The position numbers were made by a program, and so were the translations under genes. The notes below the pieces were generated by a model, which was not told where the DNA came from, did no database searches, and worked only from the letters and a program-made list of their open reading frames with translations. Below are positions 1 to 12,900 of a stretch of DNA of 64,000 bases, piece after piece; positions within the stretch are counted from its first letter, which is position 1, and the number at the start of each line of letters is the position of its first letter. This DNA comes from Litsea cubeba (Eukaryota; Streptophyta; Magnoliopsida; Laurales; Lauraceae): the NCBI GenBank assembly GCA_012931725.1, contig CM022949.1, forward strand, positions 563,218 to 627,217, in the 5' to 3' direction.

Positions 1-456
1 TACCCAAATCTGACAGGACTCGACTTTTGTACACAACATGCTAAATTGACTGGAAGTCTGGAACTAGACCCACGAATTCAGGTTTATGATCGATAATAGG
101 ATTGGGTTTGGGCTGGATTTGTTACTATGGAGGTCAACCCAAGCCAAAACCCGACTTCACCTGACCCATCACCACCCCTGACCCCCTAGAAATGGTCAAA
201 CCGTGTGTGCTTTTGAGTGCACACGTGAAACTTGATTATTTATATGATTATGTAACTTGCCACATTACATGATTATGTAACTAAGAAAGGAGAAAAAAAC
301 ATGTCATCCCAAGAAAGCTAGTCAAGGATGTGTTACATATCATCTCTTGTTCACTCGAAAGTTGTGTAACAAAAATCCAAATGCCCTCAATTTTTTAGCA
401 TACTGCTATATATCCAACAATAGTTGCACTTGTGCAAGGATATGTCAAAATTCACT

Positions 457-683
457 TCAATAACGGTTTTTTATCCGAGTGGTGATGAGCGTTAGTTCTT
501 ACCTGGGTGCTAGGGATTCGAATTCTGGATACACCACATATTCCTACTTGTGTGTGCTCATTTTTCACTTGTGCGGGCTTCTTTCCCACTTAAATGGGCT
601 GCCTTTTCGTGTGTATACGGGCTTCTCTCTTGGGTCCATCCCCCTTGGCTGGAATACAATATATATATATATATATATATATA
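457..683 (+). mobile_element. tRNA-derived SINE with (AT)n tail
   Basis: The 5' part resembles a Ser/Leu-type tRNA: an A-box-like CCGAGTGGTGATGAGC at about 475-490 and a B-box-like GGGATTCGAATTC at about 513-525. The element ends in an (AT)n tract at about 660-683. A 12-bp direct repeat TCAAAATTCACT brackets it (445-456 and 684-695), as expected of target-primed insertion. The apparent 91-aa reading frame across it has no recognisable domain and is not called a gene. Confidence 0.6.
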
Positions 684-695
684 TCAAAATTCACT

Positions 696-3600
696 CTAAT
701 CATTGTTGTGCTCATATCCTCCTTCATCATGTGAAAGCTCGCGATCTTACTTAATATTATTATTTTTCTTTTTTCTCTAGATTGGGCTAATGGTTTACAA
801 GCTAGTGATACTTGACAACTCGTTATTTATCTATTTTAGTCATAAGTATTAGACATTAAATTAAGTAATTATCTAGATCATAATATGGGGTTGACATTGA
901 TAAGAAATTCTTGATCTTTGGCCCATTATTTAGAGCCCAAATTCTTCATAAAATTTTAATAAAACCACTAATCTTGGTGGAACCTTTGACATCTATTTAG
1001 TATATAAGATTTTTTTCAAGCACCCCTATATATAGTAACTTGAAATCTTTTATGTAGGCATTAAATTAGATTTAATGTAATCCATATTTTGAAGTAAATT
1101 GTTAAAAACTCAAAATGTGATAATAAATTAAACCAGTTGTGGTGATTATGAATTTCAAACTTTGAGAGGATTAGGATTCTAGGCTCAATAAGCGGCAAGA
1201 AAAAGTAAGAATAAAAGGAGAAGAACCATAGCATAATGCATATCTTATTGGTGATTTGATGAGTTATCTATTTTATTAGTACAATAACAAAATCCCCTTA
1301 TATGTTTTAAAAGTTTCATTCTTTATTAAGAGGGAAAAAAGATTGTTGATGGGCAAAATGACAAAAAGAAAAATTGAGGAGGACTAAAAGGATAGGATCA
1401 AAATATATCTATCCATATCTTTCTTCTTATTTAAAGGAAAGGAACAAGTTGAGAAGGGACAATTGACCCCTCTCAACACTATGTGCTCTGTCCTTGAATG
1501 AATACGTTCTTCTATATGGGCTGCCCATATTATCAGTGAGAATAACTTTAGCTGGAATCAATTTTGTCCCAAAGCTATTATAATGCGAGATATTAATTTA
1601 GAGTGATTAGAATCTAGAAAAATGACTTCGTCCTTTATATATTGCCTGCCCATATTATTCTTATAGCAAAATTTACCATACTTTTTGAAAGATTTCATGC
1701 AGTAATTCACAATGATTTTGTCACAATTAAACAGCTTGTTTGTCTTTCTAATACTCACATATTATATCTAATTATTGTTTGAAGATGACTAACTTGGTCA
1801 ATTGCAATGATCAATATATCAAGCTAAAGATCGATTGATTTTACGTAGTGGAGGACAAGCTGTGTGGCCGACACATCTTGTACCGGCAAAACAAAAAGGC
1901 CAAAAATATACAGAGCCCCACCCCAAGTTAAGAAATGATGAAGGGAAGAACAATGACTTAGGAATTCCAAAATCTACAGCCTGAACAAGCTTAGAGTCTC
2001 CTGAGAGGCATCAAATATATATATACCTGTTGGAGGCCTTCGCTTGATGATCAGAAACATCAATCTGGTAGGCCCCACTGCGGATAGCATGATATGGAAA
2101 GAACCCAGATGGAATATCAGAATTAACAATCAGTTGCCCACAAATGGACGGTTAGCCTTAATGGGCATCCATGATGAGACCCAAATTCAATATGTATTTA
2201 TGATATAGTCAAATATAGTGTATCGGCTGTGTTGGAGTCATTATATTTTCACCTAAAAGAGTAGAATCTAAGCCTACATTTATTGAAATATTTCCACTTG
2301 TATTGGCCCTTGCTAATGTAGATTCAATTTATTTCAAATTGGGTGTGCAATCTTCACACACAAAGAAGAAGGAAAAAAAAAAAACCTTCTATTCTTAGTT
2401 TAATCTGAAACAAAATCCTCCTTCATGTTGTCAATGGTGTTTATATCTTCCTTTCCACCAACACGCATATAGAACAAGGATGTGAGCCCCCTTTTCATAG
2501 CTTTGGATATACCCTTTAAAGTGGGCTACGATTGGAACGGCCCCATAGGCTGGTTTTTTACTAATATGGGGGTCATATTGGGAATGTGTTGGATGCTGGG
2601 ATAGTTGGGTTGGTCATAGTTTTGACTAATTCTCGACTTTTTAGTTCGTTGGGCTGTTTCTTTTCTGAAATTTATGGAATTTTTGTTTGAAAAAATTTAA
2701 AATTTTACGACATGGTGGAATTTCTGAATACTCCTTTGTACTTAAATATATAAAAATTTTACCGTAGAGACGGTAGAGTGAAGGGGCTGAAATTCTTAGA
2801 ATTCCATGAGTCATTTGATATCTTTTAGATAGCTGAAATTTTAACATATTTGTGAAGAAATACGGTGCCTTTTGCAAATGACATAAAATGTAAAATCACA
2901 TCATGGTAAAAAAAAATAAAAATTAATATGATAAATTCTCGACAGAAATTCTAATAAAGATTCCGTCCATGGTACGATGAGAATGATCTATGTACTTAAA
3001 ACGTTGAACGTTGTCTATTTGGTCATTTTCATCTGCATGGTCGAAGTGTGAATCGAGAGAATCATGCATGCCAAATGCCAATGCCAAGCATTGAGATTGC
3101 TTAAAATTACCAATTCGTATTGAAACATGTCCAATGATTATGTTCAAGGTGTACGGGCCCATATTAAAAACCATTGGCTCTTTTGATCAATGGTCAGACT
3201 TCTTGGTTGGCCTTATCAAACTTTACACTTGATAAGGCTGAGGGCCATTATGGTTCCACAAAAAAAGAGAGGGGCTTCAACAATCAACTGTTTGACCAAC
3301 ATCTCACACCCTCACTAACACCCCTGCCTTTTCTTGCACGAAGTGGCAACTGACCGGAGGAGCTCATGATTTGCATCATTTCAGAAATGGGTATGTCAAA
3401 AGAAGCTTTTTAAGATGCTAAGGAGAGAGATGGTGACAGATGATATTATCTTAATTCCAGTCAAGTATTGGTCAAAGTTGGGAGATTAGTGGGCCCCTCT
3501 AAAAGAGCCGAAAGTCACATGACAACCATCATTGAAAGCCCAATGGGGTTAGAGAGTTGGACATGAAATGACTAGATTTGACTTGAATCTCAGAGAGACG

Positions 3601-4051
3601 GACACCCCCCAGGTTCAGAAAATCTCTTTCTTATATGTCTCTGTGCAATGCATGAAAGTAAAAACACTCCACTTGACAGGGGATTTTGTTTTTATTCACC
3701 CTTGTAAGGTATGGTTTTAATTTTTTATCTTGTGTTAATGTGTAAAAACATCTGTTGATGCCATCAAACCAAAAGAAAGGCTGACAAAAAGGGTGAATAG
3801 CATGGACAGATCCACGTTACCCCAGGCGCCAAAAAAAATTGATTCCCAAATTTGGAACCATATATTTAGTACCTTATACAAATTCCCGGAATATCACCCA
3901 GTTCACAACTTCTTGTGTACATATATGGTGTTTTTTCATGGCCTGTCTTCAAAATTCCCTCGTCCTAATTTATATTATAGGTAAATGTTGATGTTAGATA
4001 AGCAGTGAGCTGTATAAGACCATGAAATCTTGGTCAAATTTTAGATTTTTG
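696..4051. other. AT-rich intergenic spacer
   Basis: No coding region, RNA gene or bounded transposon could be supported here. The open frames at 1,558-1,758, 2,641-2,877 and 2,923-3,174 are short, lack recognisable domains and lie in AT-rich sequence. Confidence 0.5.
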
Positions 4052-4060
4052 TATAAATTG

Positions 4061-4222
4061 GATTTTTTTTCTATCGGAGGGTTCATAGAGGATCCAGAGG
4101 GAAGACAGATAAATATCCCTGTGGCCCTAAGGTGGTAGCACTAGTGTACACAACCTTCGATTCCTGAAGAATGAGGAACTGGAGGTCGATATTCCTGACC
4201 ACTCGGCCAACCCTTTGAAATT
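4061..4222 (-). mobile_element. tRNA-derived SINE, copy 1 of a two-copy family
   Basis: Read on the minus strand, it starts with GGTTGGCCGAGTGGTCAGG, a good Ser/Leu-type A box. A B-box-like AGGAATCGAAGG follows about 45 nt later, and the element ends in an A-run (the T-run at about 4,061-4,069 on plus). A 9-bp direct repeat TATAAATTG flanks it (4,052-4,060 and 4,223-4,231). A diverged relative lies at about 60,640-60,805 on the same strand. Confidence 0.6.
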
Positions 4223-4231
4223 TATAAATTG

Positions 4232-5503
4232 AATTGAATTCATTAAATTTATGATGAAATTTAATTTTTTAATCTTTTATATTTAAATATATGTTTTAAT
4301 TATTTTGGAGGAGAGATTATATATATATATATTGCACTCTATCTTTCCATGTACGCAGGTGATCCTTACATATGTGGGTGATTATAGGTCCCAACGCCCA
4401 GTATGGGGTAAAACAAAATAAAAGGCAGTTTTTTCTAAGGTGATTAAAACCCACAAGCTAAGGTGATTTTGTATGGATGACATTTAATGATAAGATCCAA
4501 GAACATCACATTGACAGTCTCTATCACCTATCATGCAGAGCCATGAAGATCCCATCAATGCATGTATAGGTCACAGGCAGGATACCTTCGGAATCAAATG
4601 CCACCATATAATCATAAGATGAAAATTCACCAGATCGATTGTTACATGGTTGTTCGCACGAAATCTTTCAAATATATAGATGATTTTCTAAAAATATTGA
4701 GGTACGGTAAAACAAAAGTTCATTTTAAAAAATAAACATAATTTTTGAAAATTGACAAAAGTTAGAAAAGGAAAAAAAAAAAGAGGAAACTAAAATATTA
4801 ATGGTATACACCATAAAAATCTTGTAATACATATTTAAAAACTCATTCTCAATGGTGATTAACTTTATTTTTTTATTATCTAAAACTTATTATTTTGTGA
4901 AAAAAATCTCTACAAAATCCCAATAGTACTAAAAAGATCATGGAAATATCTTAACATTTGAATAGATGATAATTCCCCAAGAACAATAATTGTGATTCTA
5001 GCTGTTAGGATTGGACGTCTATCACATGGGCCCTCCTATGCATTGGGATCCATACAATTAAAAGCATGTACAACCTCGTTTGCTACCATTTCCTGAAAAA
5101 TGACTTTGTAACAAAAGACGATGAGAGACACATGCCCACAGTGTCTAATACAGAGGGACATGCAAGGAATCTCCTACACAGGGACTCGCTCGTCATTTTG
5201 ATTACACAAAAGCTACGGATTTAAATACAAATACAACTAGAAAAGGATTCTTGTCTCATTGTCCGGATACATAAATCTGGTCAGTGAAGAGTGAAAGAAC
5301 ATGACCCCCACTTGGTTTTTTTCCCTTTTTTTTCCTTTTTCTCAGTCAGTACTCAGACTCAGCCCAGCTCCTGTGGAAAGTCAGTTCCACACCATCTATC
5401 ATCTCATGATGCAACTTGACAAAATGTGCACATGTAAACTAACCTGTGCTCCACCCTTCAACCTCACCATTCTCGTTCTCCACAATCTCTCCTCCTGTAG
5501 TTA
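4232..5503. other. Spacer and 3' flank of the AIL5-like gene
   Basis: AT-rich sequence with a short (AT)n run near 4,320. The last few hundred bases probably include the 3' UTR of the minus-strand AP2 gene ending at 5,504. No other feature seen. Confidence 0.45.
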
Positions 5504-8237
5504 TCACTCCATGCCAAAGATGGGTGTCTGGAGAACTGTTAGACTAGGCTTTGCAGGTTGGAATGAATGAATAGATGTTGTGGTCCAGCTCCCGTAACTA
5601 GAACTATCGTAACCACTCTCTGCCACAGTAGTAGCAGGACCAGGAGCAGCAACTGTAACACATGGGTTCTGCTGGTGAAAGATCCCACCATTCAAAAATG
5701 ACCCATTGCCTTGATTGATGGTGGGACACGTTGAAAAATCTATGTTATTGTTGTAGTTGGAGAGGCAGTGAAGGTTGGAACTGTTTGGGGAGGATTGGAT
5801 CAATGTGGGTTTGTTCTTGGCATGTGACTGAGCTGGGCTTTGCAATGCTAGAAGGGACCAGTAGTCTTGAGGGTCTGGTTTGATGGGCTGAGAAAAGGTG
5901 AGAGTGGGCGGTTGAGATGCCATGGATAGGTCTGTTTGCTTTGACTCAGAGCTCTTATTGTCTGAAGAGGATGAATCAGACGGTCTGGATTTGCCCGATA
6001 TGCCTCCGATGGGAAGATTGCTATTGGCGATACTCTTGACATCATAACGGCTCATGTCGAAGTTGGTCACTGCATTTAACCCCCTGAATTTAATGGCTGC
6101 GATGTCGTATGCCTCTGCGGCTTCCTCTTGAGTGCCTTCACATAAACCATCACTCAAATATAAAATAATATATAAATATAAATACAATTTAGATTTATAT
6201 AAAATTTACATGTTTCTACAATGTGACTGTATCATTTTATAAAAAAAAATAATATTCCTAAAAATGAAGAGTTAAAGTTCTAAACAAAAGTTTATAAAGG
6301 TACATTTTTTTAGACCTAAACCACCTCTAAGATGATATTTACATTTGATACAAGTAAAAAAAAAATGCCCTTGGCCTTGCTCCAAGACCAATGACTTAAA
6401 TAAATTTAAATACACTATCACAACAATTTATAGCTTGCAGGTTCATCATCATCATCTAAGCATTATCCAATCTATCATCATTCTTATGGACATGGCCCCA
6501 CACATGAACCACCACAACAAAAAGATGCAGTACACCTGTCAACTCTATATACGCAATGTACGGAGGATTATCATGTGATGATGATCAAACGGACGGTACA
6601 AAATCCACCACACACCATGCATTGATAGTCTATCATGCAGCAAATGATGATGGTTGGTTTAGCACAACTATGATTATTATCCAAATAAACAGGAGATTTT
6701 AGACTTACTGAAGGTTCCCAAGTAGAGATCCTTGTTGCCTGCTACTCTTCCTATCCTCGCTTGCCATCGCCCATGTTGATGGTGCCTGCGAACACACTTC
6801 AAATCAGAAACAAAAAACCCATTTCACAGCAGCATTTTCTAACATTGACAACACTAGCAAACCAACCGTTGGTGCATCATTCATACCTTGTAACTCCTCT
6901 ATAAATTGAGGCACCTCTGGAAAACCCGCTACTCTTCCTGTAAATCAAAATCCATGAAATATAAGAATAACCCGTTTCATTTCAAGTCAGCTCCTATGTA
7001 ATGCATTCAAAGAAAGAGAACACTTCATTTACCTTCTGAGAGATGCCACAAACTCTTGCCTGGTCATGTCCTTCATCTCCTCCAACTCTTTCTCATAGTT
7101 AGAGATCTACAAATAGAAAAGAAATGCGGTTACACCACTCTTTCAATAGATAAGATCTCTTTTGTTTGGCGAAGAAAATGATGAAATCTGACCCACTTAC
7201 CGGGAAGTTGGTGGTGGTGGTTGGACCCCAATACTTCAAAGCTGCAAGATCATAAGCTCTCGCTGCTTTCTCTTCCTTATCATATCCACCTTGTAAAAAC
7301 AAATCCATACACTACATCAACAACATATGAAAAACAAAAAGCAAAGATTTTTAAGAGACTCTAATCGATTGTTCAATCAGAGGAATTGAAAACTCACCCA
7401 AATACACTGAAATGATAATGGGTTTTTGATTTCCATGGCAGCAATCATAGAAGAGCAAAAACAACGACGTCAGATAAACGCAACGTGCGTATGTTAGCAA
7501 AAACACGGTTGGAGGAACTAAAGTACGCCGGGAGCGAGCGTGCTAAAATGCGCTCACCTTGTCTTCCTTTCCGGCTCTGACCCTCTCGCCGGCAGCTGTT
7601 GTCCCACAGGTGCGCCTCATATCGACCCGTCCATCTATGCCTGAGAAATTACGAAAATGCCATCAGAATTTCTGGTTTCCAGTTATGCGCGCCCTCGACG
7701 CGTTTAGATAATTACCGACCTGGTGACCCCTCTGTAGATGGACGTCCTCTGCCCAAACGAATCCGCCCCCTTCTTCCCACCCGCCGCCTCCGCCACCACC
7801 GCCCCCTTCACCCCGTCCGCCGTCAACCCACGCAAGAACCCGGCGGCAATCGTCTTCAGCTCGGAGTCATCATAGATCCCTCCAGCGTCGGATTCCGTCG
7901 CCGCCACCCCGAACCGACCCACCGCCGCGTTTCCTCCGCCGAGGAAGTCCTCCAGCTTCGGCCCCATGCAGAGCATGGAGAGCCCTCCGTCACCGCCGGA
8001 GTCGTTTTCGAGCCTCTCAACTGTTCCTGTAATAAAAGCAGCAATGCAAGGGCAAAACGGTCAGAGTAGTCTTCTTTGTTTAGAGGACTACTTATGATTA
8101 GATGCTAATAAGGGATTAGGGGGTGGTAAGTAACCGTGATTAGAGGTGAAGGCTTCAAAGAGGCAGAGATTAGAGGAATCATTGGTGGGTTGGTTTGAGA
8201 GAGAGAAGGAGAGCCAGCTCTGCTGTGAAGAGTCCAT
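5504..8237 (-). CDS. AIL5: AINTEGUMENTA-like double-AP2 transcription factor (AIL5/PLT5 type)
   Basis: Nuclear DNA-binding regulator of the ANT/PLETHORA clade, which controls meristem and organ growth. I assemble nine exons on the minus strand: 8237-8135, 8026-7720, 7640-7558, 7406-7398, 7289-7201, 7106-7033, 6937-6887, 6785-6709 and 6135-5504. They join in frame to 474 residues. Visible: WLSFSLS at residues 8-14, PKLEDFLG at 57-64, first AP2 domain about 131-197 (starts [20 protein letters not shown]), linker, second AP2 domain about 232-291 ([19 protein letters not shown]), and C-terminal tail ending TPIFGME. The [10 protein letters not shown] block, the IYDDSELK block and the C-terminus favour AIL5 over ANT or AIL6/7 (from memory of the family). 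Exon 4 is a 9-nt microexon encoding VYL. The exon 1 donor (G/GTTACT) is weak, so that junction is the least certain. No break seen; probably functional. Confidence 0.9.
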
Positions 8238-8400
8238 GTTCGAGAGAGAGAGAGAGAGAGTAGGGGTGTTTTGGGAATGAGTGAGAAACGTGAGAGATGG
8301 AGGAGGAGAGCGGAGGGAGATATAGAGAGAAAAGGGCGCGAAGAACGAGGATTGGAAAGGATGGGAAATTTTAAATGAGTAAAAATATAAGAATGGTCAG
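8238..8400 (-). promoter_or_regulatory. 5' UTR and proximal promoter of AIL5-like gene
   Basis: Immediately upstream of the start codon, the minus strand carries a (CT)n tract (plus-strand GA run at about 8,240-8,258). Further upstream there is a TATA-like CTATATCTCC at about 8,317-8,327. CT-rich leaders are common in plant 5' UTRs. The transcription start is inferred, not seen. Confidence 0.35.
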
Positions 8401-8984
8401 GTGGAGTACGTTGAATTGTGGTCCCGCATGTGGTCAATGGGATGTGATAATGGCAGTCAAAATGGATACCGTTTATGATTTTGATCTGCAATCTGGGTCT
8501 GCCATGTGTTGGGTTTTTCTTTGTTTGGCTGATGATGCAGATGATTCATTCATCCAAGGATGTGAGGTCAATTTCATGGATTGGATTGGAGAATTAGGGG
8601 TTGTGTGTCTGTTGGTCATGATATCTTGGATTCATATGACTAGGCTGAGCCTATCTTTGATAATGGATAATGGAGAGCTCCTTGACAATTTTGCGGCCTT
8701 GTTTGTATCTTTTAGACTTTACAGATAAGGCTAGCTGATAGATCATTTGATTAGTCATCTTCAATATGGTGGACGTCCTATTTGCTTGGGATTACATACT
8801 TTTGGTCTCTCCTCAACAGCTCTAACCTTATTGTTTTTTCATATTCAAATATTCTAAGTAATTTGGGAAACGAGAAAAAAAGGTTTTTTCAAATTATTAG
8901 TCTCTCAAAAAAAAGGTGGAGGAATAGAGGACATAGATAAAGATAGCAAAAGTAGAAAAATCTATATAAACATTTAATTCAACA

Positions 8985-9065
8985 TATAAAAAGATGGTGG
9001 AATAAAATTCATGTAGTATACACAATAAAATTAAGACAAGGCCATGATGATGACTATGACTCCTT
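8985..9065 (+). mobile_element. LINE 3'-tail remnant (RTE-like)
   Basis: The stretch with GGTGGAATAAAATTCATGTAG, then a diverged AAGACAAGGCCATGATGATG, matches the end of the better preserved LINE remnant at 16,140-16,772, including the terminal GATGAT repeats. Only the 3' tip is present, as expected of 5'-truncated insertion. No target duplication identified. Confidence 0.5.
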
Positions 9066-9606
9066 TGTAAATTAACATGTCATTCTTTGTTACTCCATGT
9101 AATGATTGAGTAACTCTCTCTTTTCTCTCACTATCTTCTCAAAGTATCCAAGAAATTGTTAGCTCGAAAAAATTGATTATTTTGATTGTAGTTAAAAAAG
9201 AGAAAAAAGATAAAAAAAAGAAAAAGAAATGATTAATCTCTCCTTAAAAAAGATTATTCATCAAATGCTTAGGCTCTTATTTCCTATTAGTAACCCAAGA
9301 TGGATAAAGATATAAGTGGGCTTCAATTCTATTAAGATTCCTTCATTCCTTATACCTTATGATGGTGAGTAGAATATGGATTTCATCTTATCTAAAGAAA
9401 GAAAGCTTGCTCTATCCTTCTGTTAATTCAAGCCATTAAATATAACACTATAAAATGCACACCTATGAACGGCCTATACAGATCATCAAGGGACATGATC
9501 AATGACATCAAGACACCATTGATTGATCAGGTGATGACAACCGCGCTACCATCCATCTTAAATGCCTTGCCCAAGAGCATCATAAAGTTGGCTCCTTTAG
9601 TTAAAT

Positions 9607-9909
9607 ATGAAAATGAGAGTTGGAAGGAGGGCTGCAGGTGGACTCTTCTCATGGGCTGAAGATGCGGTCTTCTTCTGTCCTCACCGCTACAAAACTGAAG
9701 ATGAGATGGAGAGTGAGATAGAGACAGAGCCTGAGAACTCAGTAGTGAGGAAGATGAGAGAACACGTGCACACGTCACACGGGCTCTTATCATTTGGCAG
9801 CCGTTCCAGCATAGGGAGAAAAAGTCCACACGTTGCTGCATATGTTGCGGAGTGGGTGGCAGGTGGGGACATGCCCGAGAAGATGCGTGCCTCGTGCGCC
9901 TCATGTTAG
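9607..9909 (+). CDS. Doubtful small ORF, 100 aa, unrecognised
   Basis: I do not recognise this product. The frame encodes 100 residues: a basic start, an acidic middle (TEDEMESEIETEPE) and a C-terminal part with HGLLSFGSRSSIGRKSP. A TATA-like CTATAAAATGC lies about 150 bp upstream (near 9,449). An overlapping minus-strand frame (9,527-9,919) is equally long, so openness alone proves little. G-box-like ACACGTG occurs inside the ORF. It may be a real lineage-specific gene, a fragment, or chance. Transcript or homology evidence would be needed. Confidence 0.25.
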   Translation: MKMRVGRRAAGGLFSWAEDAVFFCPHRYKTEDEMESEIETEPENSVVRKMREHVHTSHGLLSFGSRSSIGRKSPHVAAYVAEWVAGGDMPEKMRASCASC

Positions 9910-12900
9910 TGGACCGCACCCACTAATCACTATCATCACTCGGCCTTCATGTGCACCTTGGCTTTGGGTCCGGTAAAAAATGGGTCGGGCGGGGGTCTAC
10001 ATTTTAAACTCCAATTCATATTTCGATCTGCTTAAAACGGGTCGAATTCGATGTGAATGAATCAGGCCCAACCCACATCACCTACATCTAATATAGGTCA
10101 ACCTATTTAATCCAACTCAAGCTACATAAGTTTAGACCAAGTGAAAGTTTTAAATATTGAGGCTATATCTGAGTTTTGGTTGCTGCAGGGAAAAAAAAAA
10201 AAAAAAGAGGCCAACACAAGCTCAGATACAGTATACCATTTCATATGAATAAATTATCAAGTGCTAAGGTATTAAATCATCAAACCATTTAATGTTTATA
10301 TGTGCAGGTCAATACTAATGGGGTTCATTTATTTATGTGAAGTGGGCAAATCTTATCCCGACCCGCTTAAATGAAGGTCATATTTATATAACCTATGTCC
10401 ACCCATTTTCATTGCGGATTCCTTCAGCTGATTAGATTTTAGAGCCTCGTGCTTCTTGTATTGTTAATGGATCCTCCTTATAATGATCGCGGACACCATC
10501 AAGCCAAAGTTCCTCCCACATACACAAGCCTTGTTTTTTTACTGTTTAGGTATAGCTCAAAGCTAGCTGATTAAAACCATTCAAACCGATTGTCTAGTCT
10601 CACAACCCCATTAATTAGAGGTTCGATGCTTAAATCAACAAGACAATTGACTGGCTGATTGATCTAAGATGTTGTATAATTTGCAAGGTATTGTTTTATA
10701 ATCTATCCATACGTAACATATTCTACATATATACTGCGTGATATGTACTAACTCAAACGGTTTTTTAGTAAATTAACCAAGACAAATATTCAATTTGGTA
10801 ACATTAATTATACATTTACTGATACGTGCAGATATAAAGTCCCATACCCATATGGATACTGATCTATGGTTGCGAGCAGTAAAATGTTTTCTACAAGTTT
10901 ACTTTTGTAGTAACAACCACTTCCCTGTTCAAACACTCAAACAAAGAAATTGAAGATTATCACCTATTCCTTGCGTTCATTAAGCCCTTGCGTATGCAAT
11001 ACACAAAACCGCCCAAAGCTACAACGCATATGCTCAAGTGGTGCTTCTTTGAGGGTTTATGAGCCACATGGACCTATGCATGCATGGGTAAAGGAATTCG
11101 ATTCTGTAGTCATCTATACGTAAACTCCAACCAACCTGCACCATGCAAGTCTCCATGCAGACCGGGAGTCGGTTCAAAGCCTAGATCAGTAGCCTTTAAG
11201 TCCTGTCCATATAATTGGTGGTCCACTCCACCTGGAGGCCGGTCAGCGGTCAAATCAAGCTGTTCCTTGAATTTTTTACGTAATCTCTTCCATATATCAC
11301 ATGCAGAGAGGCACATGACAAAACCTTCCCCTTCACAGAGGCAATGTACCTTAGTAAGAAATACAAAAACAACTGGCATAAGTAGGCTGCCAAGTGGCAT
11401 AATAAATGTCCAGATGGCAGAATATATAAATACAAATATATATATATATATAAGTTTATTAAAATGTTATATCCAAAATCATTGTTTTAATGTAATTATA
11501 AAAGTCTTGGATAGCATTCGAGATAACACAGGTTTAAGACCTGCAAGGCTTGAATGCCATTGACCCATCTGATTGGCATTGATATGGAGATATGGACCAT
11601 ATTATTGGGTGTGTTTATGTCTAGTGGAACACATCAAAGCATATATATATATATATATATACCCGATGAGTGTATAAATATAAATGCACAGGATTCGTGT
11701 AATCTCAAATTTATTGGGTAATCTGACCCGTTTGCAAACCTTTATCGACCCACATCTAACCTGCAACTTCATACGATTCAAGGAGCCTGACGTGTACCTA
11801 AGTATAAGGCCAGTAAGAGGTTGTGCCTACCCTCCCTTACAACCCCACCCATTTGTCATATCTATTTAGCCGTGTGTGAAGAGAGCATAATGATTACAAG
11901 TGGGACCCCTTACTATGAAAAAAGAAAAAGGGTACGTTTAGTTTTTCAGAATGTTATTAATTAAACTAATAACATCTCTAGATTTGTGTGTTTATTAAAG
12001 CATGGCCCACCAATTTAGATGGTTCAAAAGACACTGTTATCATGACATGGATAGGCAATTAGGTAGGAACAGTGGATACACCTTTTTGCTCATTTCAGTC
12101 CAAAATCTTTCAAATTCATCATATAATCACTTCCACGTCTAAACCTGAAAGAGGATAATAGGATTGCTTTCCTGTTGGTAAATGCTAAAAATGGAGAAAG
12201 TTACAAGTTTCAACTTTCAAAGGTGCTGCCTTATACATAAGTAGGGAAAGAAAAGAGTAGTCTTAAAGCCTTAAAAGCCGGGGGAGGGTAAGAAGAGAGG
12301 AGAGGTGGCTTTTACTTTACAGTGGGAGAGTTGGAAAAGGAGGAGTAATAACCAAACCATGCTCTCATTAAAATGGCTGCTTTTCCCCATTTATGTAAGC
12401 AAGGTGGGGAACGAGATTGGGAGAGAACGGCGGTCTTGCCACCATTGGTGGCATGCATGGTCAACAGTCAAACAAACAACACCTCCTCTCCTTTAATAGT
12501 AATAATATAGATCCCATCAAATCAAAGCTCTGCTGTGTTCTGCAACAACAGAATCAAATCATTCGTTCCCACGTTCGCGTTGTCTTATAATATTATCATC
12601 TGATAAATTAGTGGATGTGGGGTCTCATTGTCATCTAGGTAGATAGTGAAGAATTGCAGATACATGGAATTATTGGGTCATGAGCATTGTCATGTATATA
12701 TCATGGCAATTGGTGGAGCGCAGTGTGAGGAGGCCGGTTGGATTAATGACATAGGAATATCAAGAACTACTAAAATTCATACTCTCTCGTGAAAGTTGTG
12801 AGATTGACAGAAATATTAGAGAGTGATTAGAGAGACGATTCTTTCTCTAATGTACTGTACATTGGTGTCGTCCATCATATAAGATCTCCTAAGATCTAAG

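Noticed and set aside
479..754. 91-aa ORF
   Set aside because: Coincides with the SINE and its (AT)n tail, which explains the IYIYIYIYI run.
2760..2830. Sequence resembling rRNA (GAAATTCTTAGAATTCC)
   Set aside because: Only a short AT-rich resemblance; neighbouring rRNA sequence is absent.
11084..11563. 159-aa plus-strand ORF and 96-aa minus-strand ORF
   Set aside because: No domain, low-complexity IYIYI tail encoded by (AT)n, and each is the shadow of the other.
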